From NCBI RefSeq assembly GCF_008364765.1, contig NZ_VTUY01000003.1, positions 63,657 through 127,656 of the forward strand: a stretch of DNA of 64,000 bases, in the 5' to 3' direction. This stretch comes from Bacillus sp. CH30_1T. Its GTDB lineage: Bacteria; Bacillota; Bacilli; Bacillales; Bacillaceae_B. Positions within the stretch are counted from its first letter, which is position 1. Every line of letters begins with the position of its first letter. Shown here one piece after another: positions 59,679 to 64,000 of this stretch. Made by a program: the position numbers and the translations under genes. The notes under the pieces are model-generated. The model searched no databases. It was not told where the DNA came from and saw nothing but the letters and a program-made list of their open reading frames with translations.

Positions 59679-60897
59679 GGTGGAAAGTATTTGGAAGAAA
59701 CGAATTGTAGAGTATAATCAGGAGCTTCAAAAGTATTTGAAATATATGTTTAACGATCATTTACTATTTGTCCTGATCTTTGCACTGGGAGGAGCAGCGT
59801 ATACATATAATCAGTGGGTGAAAACACTGGATCCGGCTTTCCCTGCACCACTCATCATGGCGGTGATCCTGGGTTTATTATTGGCATGGAGTCCCGTCTA
59901 TACGTTTTTGAGAGAAGCGGATGCTGTGTTTCTTTTACCGATAGAGGGGAGTTTATCGAGTTATTTCACCAAATGCATCTGGATTAGCTTCATGTTTCAA
60001 TCATACATCCAACTGCTCGTACTGGCTGCACTCATGCCAATGTATGTAGCGGTATCCGGAAGCAGTTTTGGAAGCTTCTTTCCGTTACTTGGCTTAGTAT
60101 TAGCATTAAAGATATGGAATCTATATGTACGCTGGTTGATGTTGCGCTTTCAGGAAAGGGAAGCTCATTGGACCGACAGCTTTTTGCGCTTTTTATTAAG
60201 CGGTTCTCTCGTATTCTTAGTTTTATCGAATGCAACTATCTGGATGATTATCGTCGTTGCCTTGGTCATGCTCGGGTATGCTTTGTACTTTTTTCAATCG
60301 ACAAAAGGTAAGAATCTTAAATGGGATTTGTTAATCAATCTGGAGCAGCAGCGGATGCTGATCTTTTATCGGATCGCAAATATGTTCACGGATGTGCCTA
60401 AGCTAAAAGGGAAGGTGCACCGGAGAAAATGGCTTGATGGACTTGTGCGGACACCTTTCTCTCAAGCTTCAACGTATCGGTATTTGTACCTTCGGTCGTT
60501 GGTGAGAACAAGTGAATATTCGGGACTTTACATTCGGTTAACCTTGATCGGTGTGCTGTTAATTTATTCGAATTCTTCTTTTATCTTCAGTATTCTGACG
60601 GCATTAGTGTTTCTTTATTTAACAGTTTTTCAGCTGATCCCTTTGTTTAAACGGTTTGATTATAAAATCTGGGTTCTCATTTATCCTGTATCAAGGGAAT
60701 TAAAGAAGTCCTCTTTTCAAAAAATCATAAATCAAGCGATGATGATCCAAGCGAGTGTGTTTTCCCTGCCTCTTTTTTTAAAGGGTGCATGGATAGAAGG
60801 GGTGATTACGCTACTGGTTGGGTTGGCATTTTCAATTCTATTTAGTCAGTTTTACTTAGTACAGCGATTGAAGAAGATGGAAGAAACATTATTTTAG
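59668..60897 (+). CDS. ecsB: EcsB, ABC transporter permease
   Basis: A 409-residue membrane protein (408 in B. subtilis) with about eight to ten helices in pairs. The start KVESIWKKRIVEYNQELQKYLKYM is family-typical, and the middle cytosolic part is basic. It forms the Ecs transporter with EcsA; the substrate is unknown. The start overlaps the ecsA end, so they are translationally coupled. Confidence 0.92.
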   Translation: MMNKVESIWKKRIVEYNQELQKYLKYMFNDHLLFVLIFALGGAAYTYNQWVKTLDPAFPAPLIMAVILGLLLAWSPVYTFLREADAVFLLPIEGSLSSYFTKCIWISFMFQSYIQLLVLAALMPMYVAVSGSSFGSFFPLLGLVLALKIWNLYVRWLMLRFQEREAHWTDSFLRFLLSGSLVFLVLSNATIWMIIVVALVMLGYALYFFQSTKGKNLKWDLLINLEQQRMLIFYRIANMFTDVPKLKGKVHRRKWLDGLVRTPFSQASTYRYLYLRSLVRTSEYSGLYIRLTLIGVLLIYSNSSFIFSILTALVFLYLTVFQLIPLFKRFDYKIWVLIYPVSRELKKSSFQKIINQAMMIQASVFSLPLFLKGAWIEGVITLLVGLAFSILFSQFYLVQRLKKMEETLF

Positions 60898-60964
60898 TGA
60901 AACAATCCGGCAGAAAGAAACGTATAGAAAGAGTAAACAGATAAAAAAAGGATGGTGGTTCAGT

Positions 60965-61669
60965 GTGAACCATGAAAGAGAAGAGCTCGATTCCTGGAAA
61001 CGTAAGTTCAGTAGAAAATCTTCCATCTTCCAACGGGTTTCTAAGCAAGCTCAAACAAAAGTGAATCAATGGATTCCAGAGAAAGCACATAACGTAGTAA
61101 CGGAAAGTATCAAGAAGATGGTAGAAGTAACGTTAAAGGGAAGCGAGTGGGTACCCCTTCAGCATGTCTCTGTGAAGTCTTCACTGAAGGAAAGAGAAGC
61201 TCTGATGAAGGAACGAATGGAAATTTACCGGAAGGCGGCTACGATTGAAGGAGCAGGAACAGGTGCAGGTGGGATCTTTCTAGGCCTGGCAGATTTTCCG
61301 TTGCTCTTATCAATCAAAATGAAATTTCTGAGCGAATGCTCTGCCATTCATGGCTATAATACAAAACAATATGAGGAACGCCTGTTTCTGCTTTATGTCT
61401 TTCAGCTTGCATTCTCCAGTGATTCTCATAAAAAACATGTTCTCGACATCATCGAAAATTGGGATGTGGAAAAAGAAAAATTAAAGGAATTGGACTGGCG
61501 AACTTTCCAACAGGAGTATCGGGATTACATTGATTTTGTGAAATTGTTTCAACTCATTCCCGGAGTAGGGGCTGTGGTGGGAGCCTATGCAAACTATCAA
61601 CTTCTTGAACAATTGGGGGAAGTGGCAAAATATGCTTATCGGATTCGGTACTTTCATGATTTAGAATAG
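60965..61669 (+). CDS. ecsC: EcsC family protein
   Basis: A 234-residue EcsC-family protein (KAATIEGAGTGAGGIFLGLADFPLLLSIKMKFL around residues 85-120, then HGYNTKQYEERL). It is the third gene of the ecs operon and is dispensable for the secretion phenotype in B. subtilis. The glycine-rich hydrophobic block may associate with the membrane. Start is GTG at 60965 with AAAGGATGG upstream. A terminator follows. Confidence 0.9.
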   Translation: MNHEREELDSWKRKFSRKSSIFQRVSKQAQTKVNQWIPEKAHNVVTESIKKMVEVTLKGSEWVPLQHVSVKSSLKEREALMKERMEIYRKAATIEGAGTGAGGIFLGLADFPLLLSIKMKFLSECSAIHGYNTKQYEERLFLLYVFQLAFSSDSHKKHVLDIIENWDVEKEKLKELDWRTFQQEYRDYIDFVKLFQLIPGVGAVVGAYANYQLLEQLGEVAKYAYRIRYFHDLE

Positions 61670-61678
61670 TAGTGAGGG

Positions 61679-61708
61679 AAGGTCGACGTGATGGTCGATC
61701 TTTTTTTT
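61679..61708 (+). terminator. Terminator after ecsABC
   Basis: A 9-bp stem AAGGTCGAC/GTCGATCTT (one G-U pair) followed by T. Confidence 0.85.
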
Positions 61709-61817
61709 GAGGGATATTGGCAGAGCAACCGAATACAAACGCATCTTTTTATTTCCTCTGAATATTCAGGTATAGTTAGAAAGTACGTTATCATTATTGT
61801 TGTGAGGTGTGAAATAG

Positions 61818-62225
61818 ATGAACAAACGCAAGAAAGGATTGAAAGTGTTAGGACTTATTCTATTCTCATTCTTCTTCTTTTTAGCAGGTATGTTTCATTT
61901 TATTGAAGCTCAAGGATTCGCCGAAATGATCCCTGAATTCATTCCTCTAAGGGAAGAAATCGTGTATATTACGGGAATGATCGAGTTTATATTGGCTGTA
62001 CTCCTGCTCATTCCAAAGACTCGTGAAAAAGCGGGGGTTATCACAGCGATTTATTTAGTTCTAATTTTCCCCGCGAATATTTATGCGGCCATTAAAGAAA
62101 TTCCTGCTCCAGGGAACGATGAAGCGAATGTAGTACTGCTTTGGGTGAGGTTATTGTTTCAACCGCTATTGATCTGGTGGGTCTTGGTGGTAAGTAAGAT
62201 TGAAAAAAATCATCGCTTTAATTAA
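61818..62225 (+). CDS. DoxX family membrane protein
   Basis: A 135-residue protein with four predicted helices. The motif FFLAGMFHFIEAQGFAEMIPEFIPL near residues 17-42 and TGMIEFILAVLLLIP near 55-70 fit the DoxX/DoxD-like family, whose members are linked to redox or quinone-associated functions in some bacteria. GAGGTG precedes the ATG by nine bases. It is an insertion relative to the B. subtilis ecsC-yhaA order. Confidence 0.8.
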   Translation: MNKRKKGLKVLGLILFSFFFFLAGMFHFIEAQGFAEMIPEFIPLREEIVYITGMIEFILAVLLLIPKTREKAGVITAIYLVLIFPANIYAAIKEIPAPGNDEANVVLLWVRLLFQPLLIWWVLVVSKIEKNHRFN

Positions 62226-62228
62226 GAG

Positions 62229-62265
62229 CAAAGGATCAGGCCTTATGGGACCTGATCCTTTTTTA
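62229..62265. terminator. Bidirectional terminator between the DoxX gene and yhaA
   Basis: AAAGGATCAGG pairs with CCTGATCCTTT, followed by T; serves both convergent genes. Confidence 0.9.
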
Positions 62266-62269
62266 TGAG

Positions 62270-63478
62270 TTATTTTGATAGCGTCTCTGTGACAGAATGC
62301 CTTTCTTGATATTGAATGGTAGCAGACGCCAGTGATTTAGCGGCAATCAGAAGAGCCTTTTCGTTAATATCAAACTTGGGGTGATGGTGGGGGAAGGCAA
62401 CTTCAACATTTTCCGGCTTGGCTCCCGTAAAAAAGAAAGTACCCTTTACATGTTCTAAGTAATGTGAGAAATCTTCCCCACCCATTTGCATTTCAATTTC
62501 TTCCACACTATGAACTTCATCGACTGTATCAACACTTTGAATCAACAGATCCGTTTCCCCTGCGTGATTCACGACTGCTGGGTATCCGCGATCATAAACA
62601 TATTCATACTCACAGCGGGCTGAAAGACATGCACCCTTCAGAATCTGTTCGATTTCTTCTTCAATAAAATCTCTGACCTCAGGATTGAATGTACGGACTG
62701 TTCCAATGAGTTTAGCGGAATCGGCAATCACATTAAATGCATTATCTGCCATAAAAGAACCGATCGTTACAACGGCAGGGTCAATCGGATTCACTCTTCT
62801 GCTGACAATTTGTTGAATCTCGGAAACGACTTGAGCTCCAATCACGATGGAATCCTTTGTTTTATGAGGTTGTGCCCCGTGACCTCCGGAGCCCTTGATG
62901 ACGATTTCAAATCTGTCAGCAGCAGCCATGATCGGACCTGTTCGATATAGAATTTTTCCGAGAGGTTCACTTGACCATAAATGAGTTCCGAAAATAACAT
63001 CCACTCCATCCAGGCAGCCCGCTTCAATCATGGGTTTCGCTCCGCCTGGTGCATATTCTTCCGCATGCTGATGAATAAGAATCACTGTACCTGAAAGATT
63101 ACTACGCATTTCATGCAGGGTTTTACCCAATACTAACAGTGTTGCTGTATGACCATCATGGCCACATGCATGCATGACCCCTGGAACGGTGGAGCGATAT
63201 TCAACATCCTTTTCATCCTGGATGGGGAGGGCGTCAAAGTCTGCACGAAGAGCCACTGTTTTTCCAGGGAGAGCTCCCTCGATTCTTGCTACTACCCCAT
63301 TGCCACCGACTTGTTGCTGGACGGGAACGCCGATTTTCTTATAGTAATCTGAAATGTATGTAGCTGTGTTTTTCTCTTGGAAGGATAGTTCAGGATGTTG
63401 ATGGAGAAACCTTCTGATCTCAACCATTTCTATCCAACGTTCTTCTAATTTCTGATATAATTCATTCAGCAAGTGCAC
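62270..63478 (-). CDS. yhaA: M20-family amidohydrolase YhaA
   Basis: A 402-residue M20D metallopeptidase/amidohydrolase. Conserved parts are RRFLHQHPELSFQE (about 23), ALRADFDALPIQDE (about 76), HACGHDGHTA with metal-binding Cys/His (about 104), HQHAEE (catalytic Glu and ligand, about 137) and MGGEDFSHY (about 335). It hydrolyses N-acyl amino acids or amides. It lies beside ecsC in the same arrangement as yhaA of B. subtilis. Confidence 0.92.
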   Translation of the reverse strand: MHLLNELYQKLEERWIEMVEIRRFLHQHPELSFQEKNTATYISDYYKKIGVPVQQQVGGNGVVARIEGALPGKTVALRADFDALPIQDEKDVEYRSTVPGVMHACGHDGHTATLLVLGKTLHEMRSNLSGTVILIHQHAEEYAPGGAKPMIEAGCLDGVDVIFGTHLWSSEPLGKILYRTGPIMAAADRFEIVIKGSGGHGAQPHKTKDSIVIGAQVVSEIQQIVSRRVNPIDPAVVTIGSFMADNAFNVIADSAKLIGTVRTFNPEVRDFIEEEIEQILKGACLSARCEYEYVYDRGYPAVVNHAGETDLLIQSVDTVDEVHSVEEIEMQMGGEDFSHYLEHVKGTFFFTGAKPENVEVAFPHHHPKFDINEKALLIAAKSLASATIQYQERHSVTETLSK

Positions 63479-63571
63479 AACCTCCTAATATTTGATGAAT
63501 ATTACGAATATTATAACACTAAATATGATGAGGGATGTGGGTAATTAGAGTGAAATTCAAGGAGGATCAAG

Positions 63572-64000
63572 ATGAAGAAGTTTCAATACATAACGGCCAT
63601 CATTTCATTTTTACTGTTTATGACCATCGCGCATTTTGTTTTTTATGAGATGGGAATTTTAGGTGAGGATTATTTCTTGTCGAACATGAGCAACCTTCAC
63701 TTTATTGAACTGTTTTCCGTAATCGGTACTGAAATAGTGATTGGGATCGCATCCATCGTCCTTATTTTATATCTTTGGTGGGCCAAGAAGGACTTTCTTG
63801 GAATCATTACCGTTGTCGTCCTGGTAGCCGGAAGTAACGTCCTTAATAAAGCAATCAAAGGTTTGATGGAAAGAGAAAGACCTCCTTTTTCAAATGGTGA
63901 GGAAGGGTTCAGCTTTCCAAGCGGCCATGCTATGGTAGGGCTGGTCTTCTTACTCGTCACTGCATACTTCATTAGTAGAGAGATTTCTTCTGCTGGGATG
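63572..64000 (+). CDS. PAP2-family phosphatase, 3' partial
   Basis: The first 143 codons of a membrane phosphatase, cut by the window end. A signal-anchor helix and two further helices are followed by the PAP2 motifs KGLMERERPP (KxxxxxxRP, about residues 92-101) and FPSGHAM (PSGH, about 114-120); the third motif (SRxxxxxHxxxD) is beyond the window. Members dephosphorylate undecaprenyl pyrophosphate or phosphatidic acids. AAGGAGG lies seven bases before the ATG. Confidence 0.88.
   Translation, partial: MKKFQYITAIISFLLFMTIAHFVFYEMGILGEDYFLSNMSNLHFIELFSVIGTEIVIGIASIVLILYLWWAKKDFLGIITVVVLVAGSNVLNKAIKGLMERERPPFSNGEEGFSFPSGHAMVGLVFLLVTAYFISREISSAGM

Overview
The window is 64 kb of chromosome from a low-GC, endospore-forming member of the Bacillaceae. 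Spore genes are spread through it: splAB, an alpha/beta small acid-soluble spore protein, four YheC/YheD coat-associated proteins, yhaL, three SscA/YjcZ-type mini-proteins and the sporulation-phase regulator Hpr. From about 11 kb onward the gene order follows the B. subtilis yhe-yha-ecs region (bmrCD, yheG, sspB, yheE, yheD/C, yheB, yheA, yhaX, hemZ, yhaR, yhzD, yhaQ, yhaP, yhaO, yhaN, yhaM, yhaL, prsA, sscA, yhaI, hpr, yhaH, trpP, hit, ecsABC, yhaA). The organism is not B. subtilis itself: several genes are inserted, duplicated or absent. A marine or soil Bacillus/Rossellomorea-like species is an inference only. No rRNA, tRNA, CRISPR array, prophage or transposase gene was seen.

Layout. 1-3.5 kb: a thiamine-precursor ABC uptake operon (5' end cut off) followed by a TatD-family hydrolase. 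3.6-4.9 kb: spore photoproduct repair (splA-splB). 4.9-11.2 kb: mixed accessory genes, including an ArsC-like protein without its catalytic cysteine, a DAACS symporter, an XRE regulator with a palindromic operator, a universal stress protein, an MFS exporter and YbjQ. 11.3-15.6 kb: bmrCD multidrug exporter behind a long leader with a short peptide ORF and two intrinsic terminators, which looks like translation-coupled attenuation. 15.7-20.5 kb: two orphan peptide-type permeases, small envelope proteins and yheG. 20.6-23 kb: tcyABC-type cystine uptake. 23-28 kb: fumC, sspB, msmX, a PucR-type regulator and a CstR-like persulfide sensor.

28.0-28.8 kb is a tandem array of a structured non-coding repeat (six half-units of 125-126 bp); a further copy lies at 53.7 kb. 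28.8-36.5 kb: yheE, a ferritin-like protein, four tandem YheC/YheD ATP-grasp genes (two is the usual number), yheB and yheA. 36.7-51.7 kb: yhaX, hemZ, an acyl-CoA ligase with a candidate cre site, a crotonase, a 319-bp MITE-like element, the yhaQP ABC exporter, the yhaO-yhaN repair nuclease pair behind a LexA-like box, an inserted MFS gene, and yhaM. 51.8-58.2 kb: yhaL, prsA, three sscA-like mini-genes, yhaI, hpr, yhaH, trpP with a textbook TRAP-binding leader, and hit. 58.3-58.8 kb is a gene-free stretch with two perfectly conserved short motifs alternating three times, the least explained feature here. 58.9-64 kb: ecsABC, a DoxX protein, the yhaA amidohydrolase and a truncated PAP2 phosphatase.

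Functional themes are nutrient import (thiamine precursor, cystine, dicarboxylate/glutamate, tryptophan), drug export, secretion and proteolysis control (prsA, hpr, ecs), DNA repair (splB, yhaON) and spore assembly. Gene ends are mostly separated by clear, often bidirectional, intrinsic terminators.
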